A stretch of 64,000 nucleotides of DNA, from positions 124,001 through 188,000 of the forward strand of contig NZ_UCNJ01000018.1 of assembly GCF_900473965.1 (NCBI RefSeq), read 5' to 3'. A model generated the notes under the pieces. The model saw only the letters and a program-made list of their open reading frames with translations, had not been told where the DNA came from and ran no database searches. This document shows positions 18,921 through 28,242 of this stretch, in pieces (position 1 is the stretch's first letter; each line of letters starts with the position of its first letter). Made by a program: the position numbers and the translations under genes. The DNA comes from Synechococcus sp. UW179A (GTDB lineage Bacteria; Cyanobacteriota; Cyanobacteriia; PCC-6307; Cyanobiaceae).

Positions 18921-20183
18921 TTAATGTTTACGACAAGTTAATCGAGAGGATGAGTGTGCATCGAAAAAGAAAGAAGAGGCAAGAAGAAGAAAAAAGAAAA
19001 GGTCTGAAGCTTGTCTGACAAATATAACATCAACCTTGAAATTAAAAACAACAAAGACAAAGAAAAGGAAAATTTTTGAATACAAGGATGGAACTTGGGC
19101 TATCAAAAAAAGATAAAAAATTATGCATAACGTCAAGATGAAAATTCCTTGTGAAGCCAGAACAATAAAAAAGCCATTATCGATATTATTTAAATCGGTG
19201 GAAAGCATCCAAAGATGATTACCAAAAACAAAATGACTAGTGCTTAAATAGTTTTGATAGGAAGCCAAAAGAGCATCCAGGCTTTGGGAGGATGAAACAT
19301 CACCGGAGAAAAGAATTGTAAATGGCTCTAGAAAATATGTAGAATTACTCAATATACGAGTGCCTGAATTAAAAAATAGACCTAACAATAGGAAAATAAT
19401 TGTCAGGGATACGATGAAACGAACAAAAGTTGAAATTCGAAATCTATAAGAAACTCTGTGAATGTTGTAGAGCTGACAATAAAAATAATACAAGACTAAT
19501 GGTATTGACATAACGAGGCCAGTTCTACTTGCTAGCGAAGCTAGCGTACTGAATATCAATACAACCCATAACTTAGGCTTACAGTGAACATGATAGTGAC
19601 AAATAAAATAATAAGAATATAAACCTAATATCAAAAGCAACGATGAGTTAGGATAACCAGCCATTAAACCAGGCTGGCGAAACGGAGAACTCAGGAGGAT
19701 GTCAAATGAAGGATTAAAAATATAAGGCATGATACTTTTAAAGTCAAATATAAAAACCAAGTATTGAACCAAAGAGAACAATGTGTTAATGACACTGGCA
19801 AGGACTGCAGATTTAAATATATCCAAAGGGGAAAGAAAGGATCGCGAAAGCGAAAATAAAGAGATAAATGTAATTAGAGAGTAGCGAAAAAATTTTAAGG
19901 GGAAGTTAAGAGCGGAATCATATACAAATAGAGCACCAAATAAAGAATAGAGAAGGCAAACACCAAGCAATGATAGTAGTACTATATAATATGACTTTAA
20001 TTTATAGCTATATGCTTGACAAGAAGGAGCAAATATAGAAGAAATGAATATACACAGCAATGGAATGATTGATAAATCAATAATGCCATAGACTTTAGGC
20101 AAAAGGAAAAAAGCTGTGAGCAAAAAGACAGGTGAGCGGTAAAATGTAAGAAAAGAAGTGAGTGTCAAATTAATGAAAGTCAA
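18921..20183 (-). CDS. Wzy-like O-antigen/oligosaccharide polymerase
   Basis: A 420-residue polytopic membrane protein with roughly ten or more hydrophobic segments and a larger loop around residues 280-330 (a serine-rich stretch with FGNHLWML). This topology, length and location inside a glycan cluster match Wzy polymerases, which share little sequence identity. The predicted start is TTG, since no ATG lies close by. It would polymerise lipid-linked repeat units on the periplasmic side of the inner membrane. A ligase-type (WaaL) function is possible, but another ligase-like protein lies at 61.5 kb. Confidence 0.72.
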   Translation of the reverse strand: MTFINLTLTSFLTFYRSPVFLLTAFFLLPKVYGIIDLSIIPLLCIFISSIFAPSCQAYSYKLKSYYIVLLSLLGVCLLYSLFGALFVYDSALNFPLKFFRYSLITFISLFSLSRSFLSPLDIFKSAVLASVINTLFSLVQYLVFIFDFKSIMPYIFNPSFDILLSSPFRQPGLMAGYPNSSLLLILGLYSYYFICHYHVHCKPKLWVVLIFSTLASLASRTGLVMSIPLVLYYFYCQLYNIHRVSYRFRISTFVRFIVSLTIIFLLLGLFFNSGTRILSNSTYFLEPFTILFSGDVSSSQSLDALLASYQNYLSTSHFVFGNHLWMLSTDLNNIDNGFFIVLASQGIFILTLCIIFYLFLIAQVPSLYSKIFLFFVFVVFNFKVDVIFVRQASDLFFFLLLASSFFFDAHSSSRLTCRKH

Positions 20184-20237
20184 TAATTTAAAGGGAAAAT
20201 AAGAAGATTATTTCGACTATTTCAAAAATATGGAAAA

Positions 20238-21173
20238 CTATCTATAGTAAGATTCTGAAGTAAGAGCTTCAACCATAGTTTGAATACCGCGGCGAATGGT
20301 AGTACTTGCTTTAAGAGAAGTAATATTGAAAAGTTTAGAAGTATCCCCAAGCATATGAGGAATATCGCCTGGGGTCGATCCAGCCACGGTTATATCAAGT
20401 TGTTTATTCAGGACAAATTCTATATCATTTAAAATAGAACCAACAGTTGTTGAAATGCCCGAACAAATATTGACTGATTGATTAAAGGCTAATTCATTGA
20501 ACTCGATCTTACGAAGAAATTTTAAGACATCATAAATATGAACAAAATCACGTGATCTGTCTAAAGAACCTTTTACAAGAACACTAGGAGAATTAAGAGC
20601 TTGTGCTAAATAAATAGAAAGCATCCCTTGGGATAAGTTAACGAGATTTTGACCAGGCCCATAAATATTAAATAAACGAACAGCAGTACTTGATATGCCA
20701 AATTTATTATAGAGTTGAAGGTATTTTTCACTAGTCATCTTACCCAACGCGTATGGATTTGAACCTAAAAGTACGGAATCTTCAGAACGAGCTGATGTAT
20801 CCTCTCCGCCATAAACGGACATAGAACTGGCATAAATTAAATGCCTTGGCTTAACTTTTCTCGCAAACTCAAGAATATTAACCGTTGATGCCAAGTTTGA
20901 ATTAAAATCATACATAATATCTCTATACGAAATCTCCACAGAACTTTGCCCTGCAAAATGATATATAATATCGTAAGATTGATTCAAAATTCGAAATATA
21001 TCAGAGTTAGCAGAATCAATATAAAAAAAGTTTGCAGAGTCGGGTATATTTAAAATATTTCCTGTTTTTAGGTTATCAATAATATCAACGATAAAACCAC
21101 GAGAGATGAGATCTCTAGCAATGTGGCCACCAATAAATCCAGCACCACCAGTGACCAAAGCTCTAAGATTCAT
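20238..21173 (-). CDS. GalE-like NAD-dependent sugar-nucleotide epimerase/dehydratase
   Basis: A 311-residue extended SDR with GGAGFIGGH at residues 9-17, HFAGQSSVEIS, YASSMSVYG, and the catalytic Tyr/Lys in YALGK near residue 143, followed by AVRLFNIYGPGQ and SRDFVHIYDV. Its closest general class is the UDP-glucose/UDP-GlcNAc 4-epimerase-like group, but substrate and reaction cannot be set from sequence. The ATG overlaps the stop of the sulfotransferase-like gene by 11 bases. In the island it would make one of the activated sugars; a second, canonical galE lies at 55.9 kb. Confidence 0.82.
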   Translation of the reverse strand: MNLRALVTGGAGFIGGHIARDLISRGFIVDIIDNLKTGNILNIPDSANFFYIDSANSDIFRILNQSYDIIYHFAGQSSVEISYRDIMYDFNSNLASTVNILEFARKVKPRHLIYASSMSVYGGEDTSARSEDSVLLGSNPYALGKMTSEKYLQLYNKFGISSTAVRLFNIYGPGQNLVNLSQGMLSIYLAQALNSPSVLVKGSLDRSRDFVHIYDVLKFLRKIEFNELAFNQSVNICSGISTTVGSILNDIEFVLNKQLDITVAGSTPGDIPHMLGDTSKLFNITSLKASTTIRRGIQTMVEALTSESYYR

Positions 21174-22215
21174 AACGTGTATAGAAAGATGAGATGGAAT
21201 TGTAAGAGCTTGAACGTGAATAAGTCAAATATTGAGAATAGAGTGGATGACTGCAATCTTCAAGTATTGGCGAAGATAGTGGCTTTATTGACAATTGAGA
21301 GAGGGCGTTAATGGGAATACCAGAATATTCTGCAATAAGCGACAATTGAGTGGAGGGTGAATTCACAAGATCCTCAAATCGCAAAATGAGAGAATTACCA
21401 GAAGAAATAACAGATCCTAAAGCTAACTCAAAGTAATCCAAATAAGAGCGAAAAGAATTGACAGAGAAGAAAGCATTTGACTGATTCCTATACCACGCAA
21501 AAGACGACCTGTCTAATATGTCAATGTAAGTGGCAATGGGGTCTCTAATAAGAAGTATATTATTTATTTTGGGACATAATTTATTAAGCAGCTTTTCCTG
21601 GCCAGGGAAACAAACATTGTTCAATATTAAAGCATCATAAGGAACATGAGCATTAGGGGGTGAACAACATAACATGTAAGTGAATAGTGAATCAAGATAA
21701 TTTTGCGTATATTGAACAAAATCATTTTCCGAAATGCTTAAGAGTAAAGACTTAGGGAAGCTTGTATTAAAAAACTTGTTAAAAAGACGATAAACAGGAA
21801 GTAGAGGGAAGGTTTCGGTTAAAAGTGAAAATGGGTGAAAGGTTGTTCGTGTATGCTTCAGTAACTTGCTCAAATAAATACTCGTTTGATGATGAAAGCC
21901 AGGTAAAAACAATGAAAAATCACGCCTATAAAATAAAAATGCATCTAATTTATTCTTAGGAGCAATACAATTATAAGAGACTAGATGTGAAAAACGCGAA
22001 AGCCTGTGTCCTGCTATTAGAGGATCTAACGTGAGAATCGAAAGATATAATTCAAAGAGTCCGTTCGGATACCTTAGAAGATCAAAATCTTCTTCACGAT
22101 GAAACGTCTTGAAGGAAGGAGATGAAGTAAAAGCGTCATACAAAAGACTTTTTCCAGATTGATAAAGGCCGTAAATATTTAAGATTGGCTTAGAGTCAAA
22201 ATCACATGAAGACAT
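21163..22215 (-). CDS. Sulfotransferase-like P-loop protein
   Basis: A 350-residue protein with a P-loop-like YGLYQSGKSLL near residue 15, LLIRDPIATYIDIL near residue 225 (resembling the 3'-phosphate-binding segment of PAPS sulfotransferases) and ILRFEDLVNSPSTQL near residue 285 (the LRYEDLV-type element). These three together suggest a sulfotransferase fold. The first motif is closer to a plain Walker A than to the classic PSB loop, so PAPS use is inference. It overlaps the dioxygenase gene upstream by 14 bases and the epimerase downstream by 11. A role sulfating the polysaccharide is plausible. Confidence 0.65.
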   Translation of the reverse strand: MSSCDFDSKPILNIYGLYQSGKSLLYDAFTSSPSFKTFHREEDFDLLRYPNGLFELYLSILTLDPLIAGHRLSRFSHLVSYNCIAPKNKLDAFLFYRRDFSLFLPGFHHQTSIYLSKLLKHTRTTFHPFSLLTETFPLLPVYRLFNKFFNTSFPKSLLLSISENDFVQYTQNYLDSLFTYMLCCSPPNAHVPYDALILNNVCFPGQEKLLNKLCPKINNILLIRDPIATYIDILDRSSFAWYRNQSNAFFSVNSFRSYLDYFELALGSVISSGNSLILRFEDLVNSPSTQLSLIAEYSGIPINALSQLSIKPLSSPILEDCSHPLYSQYLTYSRSSSYNSISSFYTRYES

Positions 22216-22930
22216 AGCGTTTGCGAAAATTAATCACAGTAACAGTTCTTGTACCAAATTCAAGTCTACTACTTGAGTGAAATAAGCGCATATCACAAAG
22301 AAAGAAGGAATAAGGGTTTTCGGACAGAAGTGTGCTAGCTTTGTTAATATCTACTTGGGGAAAATAAGTGAGCCTAAGCGAACGAAATAACGACCATAAT
22401 GCGCGCTTAAAGATATTTTTGGGCCAGCGATGAGATCCCTTAATGTAAAGCATTGGGCCATTTAGTGCATTCACAGGTCCATTATATATAAACAACTTAA
22501 GGGAAGGATAAAAAGCATCTACATGAAAGCCCTGACCTGGTAGAGAGTTAGGACTTGGAAAAGATATTTGCCATTGGGTCTGATCAACTATCCAAGGAGA
22601 ATAATCAAAATAAACATTTAGTATTTTGGAAAGGTGCTTCAAAGGCAATAAAGGAACGGGGTGTTCTAAATGAACATTATAGTGCCGAACGGTTTTACCA
22701 TTGGTATTACGACTATATGAAAATGAGAGCTCATCAGCCCAGCTTTCTAAATCATGTCTAGCTGAAGACGGTAAAATATCAGAGAGATTTAAAACACCAT
22801 CAATAAACAAGTCGTGCAGGTCCGGATTATCTTTGACCTGCCTAGTAAAAAGAAATTTCTCACGGAAAGTCGCTATCGGAAGTAGAGAAAACGTTAGAAA
22901 TCTGTCAACAATAGCACCTAGAGATAGCAT
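22202..22930 (-). CDS. Phytanoyl-CoA-dioxygenase-like Fe(II)/2-oxoglutarate enzyme
   Basis: A 242-residue protein with the Fe(II)-binding H-x-D in GFHVDAFYPS near residue 137 and a distal His followed by Arg in DMRLFHSSSRLEFGTR near residue 215, spaced as in PhyH-type non-haem dioxygenases. A PMLYIKGSHRWP segment between them is also typical. It would hydroxylate or oxidise a small molecule or sugar using 2-oxoglutarate and oxygen. Such enzymes occur in O-antigen and natural-product loci. The ATG at 22930 follows a short gap after the FkbM gene, and its 3' end overlaps the sulfotransferase-like gene. Confidence 0.75.
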   Translation of the reverse strand: MLSLGAIVDRFLTFSLLPIATFREKFLFTRQVKDNPDLHDLFIDGVLNLSDILPSSARHDLESWADELSFSYSRNTNGKTVRHYNVHLEHPVPLLPLKHLSKILNVYFDYSPWIVDQTQWQISFPSPNSLPGQGFHVDAFYPSLKLFIYNGPVNALNGPMLYIKGSHRWPKNIFKRALWSLFRSLRLTYFPQVDINKASTLLSENPYSFFLCDMRLFHSSSRLEFGTRTVTVINFRKRYVFM

Positions 22931-22988
22931 AGCAATAATTAAATAACGTGGTCAAAGTAATAGATTAAATGGGCAGTAAGGAAATAAT

Positions 22989-23840
22989 TTATATCTCGAA
23001 ATGACAGTTATTCTTAAAATAATCTATGACATCATTGCTGGAATCACTTTTTAGAAATACGCAATTGTAAATACTACCTTCACTCAATTGCTGACACCAT
23101 TTAGAGCGAGCAACAAGACAATAGCCAAAAGTTGTGAGAAGGTCAGTAACATCAGCTTCGGAATAAGCAAACGAGTTAATTTCTAAAATTATTGCCAAAA
23201 TCTTGCCAGAACGAAGTAAATCCTTAGAACCCAACAATATATCTAGTTCATGACCATCGGTATCAATTTTCAATACAGATTCGCCAGGAAAAGGATGAAT
23301 AGAATTAAAAACATCAAGGGAAAGAGAAGGGGTAAGAGTTTGTAAGCACTCATTACTGCTTTTCACTGAGGCATATATCTTGTTTAAACCACCTGCTCCA
23401 GCACCAGCTTCAAAAATTTGATAGAAAGTAGGCAAAAGAGAAAAATTCTTAGAAGAATCTAGAGCTGCAAGTACAGGGGTAATATTTTTAAAGTTATTGA
23501 GAGAAAGGTTCTTTATCAAAGAAACTTGAGACGAAGGGTCGAATTCAAATGCATAAACGGGTGAGTTAGATTTGGAAGCAAATGCCAATGAATAAATGCC
23601 AATATTTGCACCAATGTCAATTAGACTCACATCATGTATGTTTCCAAAGTAACTAATAAAGGACAATGTATCGGGTTCTTTCGTTTCAAATGTTCGTGCA
23701 CGAAAGCGCTCGTGACGAGTATTAATATAGATTCTAAAATTAAAGTCATTGGTTCTAATACTATAAACAAAAGAGTTAAGAAGTCGGGAGCATAGCTTGG
23801 AAGATAGCAAAGAAAAAGAATTTTTAATTTTGCCAAGCAT
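22989..23840 (-). CDS. FkbM family methyltransferase
   Basis: About 283 residues from the ATG at 23840; a GTG at 23897 would add 19 basic residues. The SAM-binding motif is clear in VSLIDIGANIGIYSLAFAS near residue 77, followed by YAFEFDPSSQVSLIKNL, and later VLKIDTDGHELDILLG near residue 190, all standard FkbM features. These enzymes O-methylate sugars or polyketides. Together with the neighbouring PhyH- and sulfotransferase-like genes it forms a three-gene decoration block. The methylated position is unknown. Confidence 0.87.
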   Translation of the reverse strand: MLGKIKNSFSLLSSKLCSRLLNSFVYSIRTNDFNFRIYINTRHERFRARTFETKEPDTLSFISYFGNIHDVSLIDIGANIGIYSLAFASKSNSPVYAFEFDPSSQVSLIKNLSLNNFKNITPVLAALDSSKNFSLLPTFYQIFEAGAGAGGLNKIYASVKSSNECLQTLTPSLSLDVFNSIHPFPGESVLKIDTDGHELDILLGSKDLLRSGKILAIILEINSFAYSEADVTDLLTTFGYCLVARSKWCQQLSEGSIYNCVFLKSDSSNDVIDYFKNNCHFEI

Positions 23841-24011
23841 AGTGAAATTATTTTTTTTAATCTTAGCACAATACCGTTTTACCTCATTACAAAACACATA
23901 TTCTACTAGATCTATTATAGCGCTTATTCTTCAAAGGAACATGCAAGTCAAATCGGACAAGGAAAACCGTAAGTGAGGGATGATTTTGATTGAAATAGAA
24001 TAATAGCTTGA

Positions 24012-25709
24012 TTAAATGATATGGATAAGGGTATTGTTCTTGATTTCATACTTTTTATTTGAATATTTCATGGCAGAAGCGTGATGCGCGATTGTTACGG
24101 TTGCAAGATCGTCCCTATGCGAAAATAAGTTGGAAAGTATTGAAGCTTCACTAAAACTATCCAAAGCAGAAGTTGCCTCATCAAGGATTAATAAATCAGG
24201 TAACATACATAAGGATCGTGCTATGGCAACTCGTTGTTTCTGGCCACCACTAAGTTTATTGCCAAATTCTCCAACAGACATATCTACACTAAGAGAATCT
24301 GATGAACAAATTGTGTAAATACTGCACATATCTAATATAAATTCTAAATAATCAGACGTCAAATCTGGAGATTTGAAAACAAGTATATTCTCAATCAGTG
24401 AAGAGTCAAATATAAAAGGTGATTGCGCCACGAGAGCAATAGTAGGACTACAACGCAATTGGTTCGATTTTGGTAGAGAAAAAAGAGTGCGCTGACCCGT
24501 AGAAAGAGGAAGTAATCCTAATATTAAGTCTATGAATGTGGTCTTACCAGAACCGGATGCACCAGATAATGAAACATGCTCGCCCTGGCAAATAGAAAAA
24601 TCAAAGGTGTCAATAAGATTATGACTAGAATCATTGTAAGAAAAAGAAGCATTTGTAAATGACATAATCAAATTCTTACCACCAGAATTTAAGGCTGTAC
24701 TGACACTTTCAGTGTATTCATAAGTGAAACATTCAGAACTTGATCGATGAAAAAGATGTAAAACTGATACTGCAGACTGACGCAACGACTTTAAGTTTAA
24801 ATAGGCCATATACACATTTTGAAATAAAGAAAAGAGTTTCAAAGCTGCAAAATATAATATTGCTAATCCAGGGAGAATTTGAGGGGAAAAAACAACTGCA
24901 ATCGATGTTCTTATGATTACATAAGCATAAACAGCATATTCAATATAAAACCTAGGTAAACTAATAAAAAAGAGGCTTTTAGTTTTATTAATTCTAAGGT
25001 CATAGTCTAAAGGTTGAAAATGTTCAAGAAAGTAGTTATCGGCATTGGCATATTTGATTTCTCGAAAACTTCCCAACATTTCTTGAATAGCAATAGAGTG
25101 TTTATCCAAGCCGATTCGAACGTCAAGACTAAGCTTATTAATGCGTTTGGAGATATAACGACTCATCATTAGATAAGAACAAAAAAGAAAGGAAAACAGA
25201 AACAATGCTTCAAAAAATTGAATATAGAGAACGTATATAAAAAGAAGAACAGCTATTAAAGACGCCGATACTGCTTGCATGCAAAAATAAAAAATATCTA
25301 CCGTGTCAAATAATTTTGTTATTAACGTAGAACGCAAAACAGACGTTTGTAATTTTTTAAAATCAATATATTGAAGATTTAGTATTTTTCGAAGCAATTC
25401 GATCGACAAATAATTACCAATATTTGCCACAATTTTTGCTTGGAAGGAAGTTGTAAAAGTTTTCAGTATTAAACTTAAAGCAATAGAAAAAATGATCAAC
25501 GAAAGTGTTGCAGAGAGGTATTCACTTGTGACTGATTGATTTTTTGAAAGGGTATTAATAGCTCGATAGAGAAGAAAGAGCAATAAGAAATCAAAAAATC
25601 CTATAAAAGAACTCAGAATGCTTAAAAAACCGATTTTTTGTTTAATTTTTTTTGGCAAAATTGAAAACAAATCCAATATTAGTCGATAACTATTTGTAGA
25701 AACTGTCAT
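24012..25709 (-). CDS. PglK/MsbA-type ABC flippase (fused membrane and ATPase domains)
   Basis: A 565-residue half-transporter. The N-terminal ~310 residues hold about six membrane segments (exporter fold). The C-terminal ATPase has Walker A LSGASGSGKTT near residue 383, the signature LSGGQKQR near 488, Walker B LLILDEATSALDS near 510 and an H-loop in VTIAHH. It resembles PglK/WlaB proteins, which flip undecaprenyl-linked oligosaccharides. No Wzx-like protein was found in the window, so this is the likely flippase, paired with the Wzy-like polymerase at 18.9 kb. An MsbA-like lipid exporter is the alternative. All ATPase motifs appear intact. Confidence 0.85.
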   Translation of the reverse strand: MTVSTNSYRLILDLFSILPKKIKQKIGFLSILSSFIGFFDFLLLFLLYRAINTLSKNQSVTSEYLSATLSLIIFSIALSLILKTFTTSFQAKIVANIGNYLSIELLRKILNLQYIDFKKLQTSVLRSTLITKLFDTVDIFYFCMQAVSASLIAVLLFIYVLYIQFFEALFLFSFLFCSYLMMSRYISKRINKLSLDVRIGLDKHSIAIQEMLGSFREIKYANADNYFLEHFQPLDYDLRINKTKSLFFISLPRFYIEYAVYAYVIIRTSIAVVFSPQILPGLAILYFAALKLFSLFQNVYMAYLNLKSLRQSAVSVLHLFHRSSSECFTYEYTESVSTALNSGGKNLIMSFTNASFSYNDSSHNLIDTFDFSICQGEHVSLSGASGSGKTTFIDLILGLLPLSTGQRTLFSLPKSNQLRCSPTIALVAQSPFIFDSSLIENILVFKSPDLTSDYLEFILDMCSIYTICSSDSLSVDMSVGEFGNKLSGGQKQRVAIARSLCMLPDLLILDEATSALDSFSEASILSNLFSHRDDLATVTIAHHASAMKYSNKKYEIKNNTLIHII

Positions 25710-25765
25710 TTCAAGTCTGAGTGCTAGGAGTGTTAAACGATAATGATGAGAAAGAATTACATGAA

Positions 25766-26212
25766 TTATTCGACATCGTGGAAAGGGAATGTAGATAGGG
25801 GCAAATTTTCCGCCTCCTCGGGATTATGAAGCTCTGGAATAGAGTTGATTAAAATATTAAAATCATGAAGTCCTGTAAACGAAACCCAAATCAATGGGGG
25901 GATTGTAATCCGAGAATGATTTTCAGATGGTGATAACAGCAGATTAGAATATGAGGTAGCAACATCCTTATTGCGATTATCAGCAAAGGAAAAGTTTATC
26001 TTTCCAGCAATAACAACAATGTTGAGAGGGAGTTGAAGATGACGCTTCCAGCCTTTGGTCTCATTTTTATGGATATGAGATGCATAAACTTCCTTTATGA
26101 GCGAAGTACCAGGCGATCCGATTTGGATAATATGTAAAATATCTCCCTGCGGATGGGAAATACGTTTTAAAGGAGTGACTAAGATATCACTAGGGAGAGA
26201 GGAACTTTTCAT
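25766..26212 (-). CDS. RmlC-like cupin, probable sugar-nucleotide isomerase/epimerase
   Basis: A 148-residue single-domain cupin. The segment VYASHIHKNETKGWKRH near residues 42-58 aligns with the RmlC core (RG-x-H), but the position of RmlC's catalytic base His is Lys here, with His two residues later. The protein is shorter than RmlC (about 180 residues). Its ATG overlaps the rfbG-like stop by 23 bases, so it probably acts on the CDP-4-keto-6-deoxyhexose made by that enzyme. A 3,5-epimerase or a ketoisomerase are both possible; the reaction is not known. Confidence 0.65.
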   Translation of the reverse strand: MKSSSLPSDILVTPLKRISHPQGDILHIIQIGSPGTSLIKEVYASHIHKNETKGWKRHLQLPLNIVVIAGKINFSFADNRNKDVATSYSNLLLSPSENHSRITIPPLIWVSFTGLHDFNILINSIPELHNPEEAENLPLSTFPFHDVE

Positions 26213-27275
26213 TTATCAAAGATGTGTAATTTGAGATTTGCTTATCAACAAGATATGCACAACCTGAGGGATCATTCATATAGCAATCATACCACTCTTG
26301 CACATACTTCAAAGTCATCGAATAGGACAAGACCGCGTTCCATTTAAGGAACATTTGGGCTTTATCGCAATTCAACTTTAATAATGATGATTCGTCAAAC
26401 GGTATATTATCACTGATTAAATAAGGATCTCCTGGCGGGGACACGTCGCTCAAGTTCGCTAAATCAGTGATAAGGTTTAGTACTGTTTTGTTTTCTTGGA
26501 AGGAGGGCCCAAAATTAAATGCCTCACCATGCAAACAAGTATTAGATCTCAATAAGTAAGCGAGTTTAAGATAACCACCGATAGGCTCTAAAACGTGCTG
26601 CCATGGCCGCGTAGATTGAGGGCATCTAATCTCAACTGGCAAGTTGGACGCCCAAGATCTATAAATATCTGGAATAAGGCGGTCAGAGGCCCAATCACCA
26701 CCTCCTATAACATTCCCTGCTCGAGCTACTGCTATCGAATGCGGTTTTGGATTCTTAAAATAAGACTCTAGATAAGATTGAATAATAATTTCAGCGGCAC
26801 CTTTTGATCCACTATAAATATCCTTGCCTCCGATTCTATCTGTTTCTCGATAACCCCATGGCCATTCAGCATTGAAATAAGATTTATCACTTGTTATTAA
26901 TACCGTTTGTGTGCTTTTTTTGATTTTTCTTATGCAGTCCAATAAATTTGCTGTACCAATAACATTCGTGCTTATGGTTTCAATAGGCTTTAAGTATGAA
27001 GTAGAAACAATAGCCTGAGCTGCCAAATGAAAAATGACGTCTGGTTGAGATTTAGTAATTGCTTGAGATAGACACTCATAATCACGTATGTCTCCTTCAG
27101 TGTGATGCAATTTTTTTTCTAAATCTAAAGTCTCAAACAGCGAGTTCTCGTAACACGGAGGTAGTGCATAACCATCAACGTTTGCACCAAGCCTTAAGAG
27201 CCAACTAGCAAGCCAAGCACCTTTAAAACCAGTATGCCCGGTAACGAAAACTTTTAAGCCGCTGAATGATGACAT
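26190..27275 (-). CDS. rfbG: CDP-glucose 4,6-dehydratase
   Basis: About 361 residues from the ATG at 27275, giving MSSFSGLKVFVTGHTGFKG, which matches the family's N-terminus; an upstream ATG at 27305 overlaps the cytidylyltransferase gene. Seen: TGHTGFKGAWLASWL, FHLAAQAIVSTSY, TSDKSYFN, the catalytic YSGSK near residue 142, ARAGNVIGGGDWASDRLIPD and CPQSTRPWQHVLEPIGGYL, all signature segments of CDP-glucose dehydratases. It makes CDP-4-keto-6-deoxyglucose from CDP-glucose. It follows rfbF by five bases. The usual next enzymes of the 3,6-dideoxyhexose route (RfbH/RfbI-type) were not found in the window. Confidence 0.92.
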   Translation of the reverse strand: MSSFSGLKVFVTGHTGFKGAWLASWLLRLGANVDGYALPPCYENSLFETLDLEKKLHHTEGDIRDYECLSQAITKSQPDVIFHLAAQAIVSTSYLKPIETISTNVIGTANLLDCIRKIKKSTQTVLITSDKSYFNAEWPWGYRETDRIGGKDIYSGSKGAAEIIIQSYLESYFKNPKPHSIAVARAGNVIGGGDWASDRLIPDIYRSWASNLPVEIRCPQSTRPWQHVLEPIGGYLKLAYLLRSNTCLHGEAFNFGPSFQENKTVLNLITDLANLSDVSPPGDPYLISDNIPFDESSLLKLNCDKAQMFLKWNAVLSYSMTLKYVQEWYDCYMNDPSGCAYLVDKQISNYTSLINEKFLSP

Positions 27276-27280
27276 ATTAT

Positions 27281-28060
27281 TTAAACAACATTGTTTAGCC
27301 AACATGGTGAAGACATAGCCAGCTCATTGAGTTCATTTTTATCTCGTAAAGTATCCATACACTTCCAAAAACCATTGTGATAAAAGCTATAAAGCTTGCC
27401 AAGTTTTGCGATGTTTTGAAGAGGAAAATCCTCGAAAGCAACATTTTTATCTGCAGGTATATGGTTGAGTATAGAGGGCTCACATATAAAAAATCCACCA
27501 TTTATCCAAGATCCATCGCCGGCTGGCTTTTCAACAAAATCTGATACTTGTGAAGTTGTCTCATCTGCTCGAAATGAACCAAATCTACCAGCTGGTTGGA
27601 CAGCTGTCATAGTGACAAGCGCATTTTTAGAGTGATGAAATTCAAGCTGCTTATTCATATCAATATCTGATAAGCCATCTCCATATGTAAGAAGGAAAGG
27701 CTCATTTTCAATATACTTTTGAGCCTTAAGTAGTCTAGTACCTGTTTGAGAATCAGATCCTGTATCAAGCAAAGTTACTCGCCAAGGTTCTGAGGTGTTG
27801 GATATGTAACTAACGTTGTTTGTCGCCAAATCGATAGTAACATCACTTTGATGCAAGAAATAATTAACAAAATACTCCTTGATAAAATATGACTTATAGC
27901 CAACGAGTATGACAAAATCAGTATGATTATATTTTTCATAGATTTTCATAATATGCCACAGTATTGGTTTACCATTAATTTCTATCATCGGTTTAGGAAT
28001 CAAATTCGTTTCTTCTGATAAACGTGTCCCAAGCCCACCTGCGAATATTACTACTTTCAT
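27281..28060 (-). CDS. rfbF: Glucose-1-phosphate cytidylyltransferase
   Basis: A 259-residue nucleotidyltransferase that makes CDP-glucose from glucose-1-phosphate and CTP. The N-terminal AGGLGTRLSEET, IPKPMIEINGKPILWHIM, LTYGDGLSDID near residue 113, MTAVQPAGRFG and FVEKPAGDGSWINGGFF match RfbF/DdhA closely. The ATG at 28060 begins the protein at the conserved MKVVIFAGG. It sits directly upstream of the dehydratase with a five-base gap, so the two form one functional pair feeding a CDP-6-deoxysugar branch. Length is typical. Confidence 0.94.
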   Translation of the reverse strand: MKVVIFAGGLGTRLSEETNLIPKPMIEINGKPILWHIMKIYEKYNHTDFVILVGYKSYFIKEYFVNYFLHQSDVTIDLATNNVSYISNTSEPWRVTLLDTGSDSQTGTRLLKAQKYIENEPFLLTYGDGLSDIDMNKQLEFHHSKNALVTMTAVQPAGRFGSFRADETTSQVSDFVEKPAGDGSWINGGFFICEPSILNHIPADKNVAFEDFPLQNIAKLGKLYSFYHNGFWKCMDTLRDKNELNELAMSSPCWLNNVV

Positions 28061-28242
28061 GATTTTACGATGTGGATAAAGTAGGACATACTAAACCGAT
28101 CTGATTGAGCAACTTCCTACCCATGCTACCAAATTGACGCGAAGTGAAAATAGACTTTTTAAAAATACAAGTACCAAAAGCGTTGAATGGAACTGACGAA
28201 AAAGTTAAATGACAAATAAATATCAGTTTAGCTTATAAAAAT

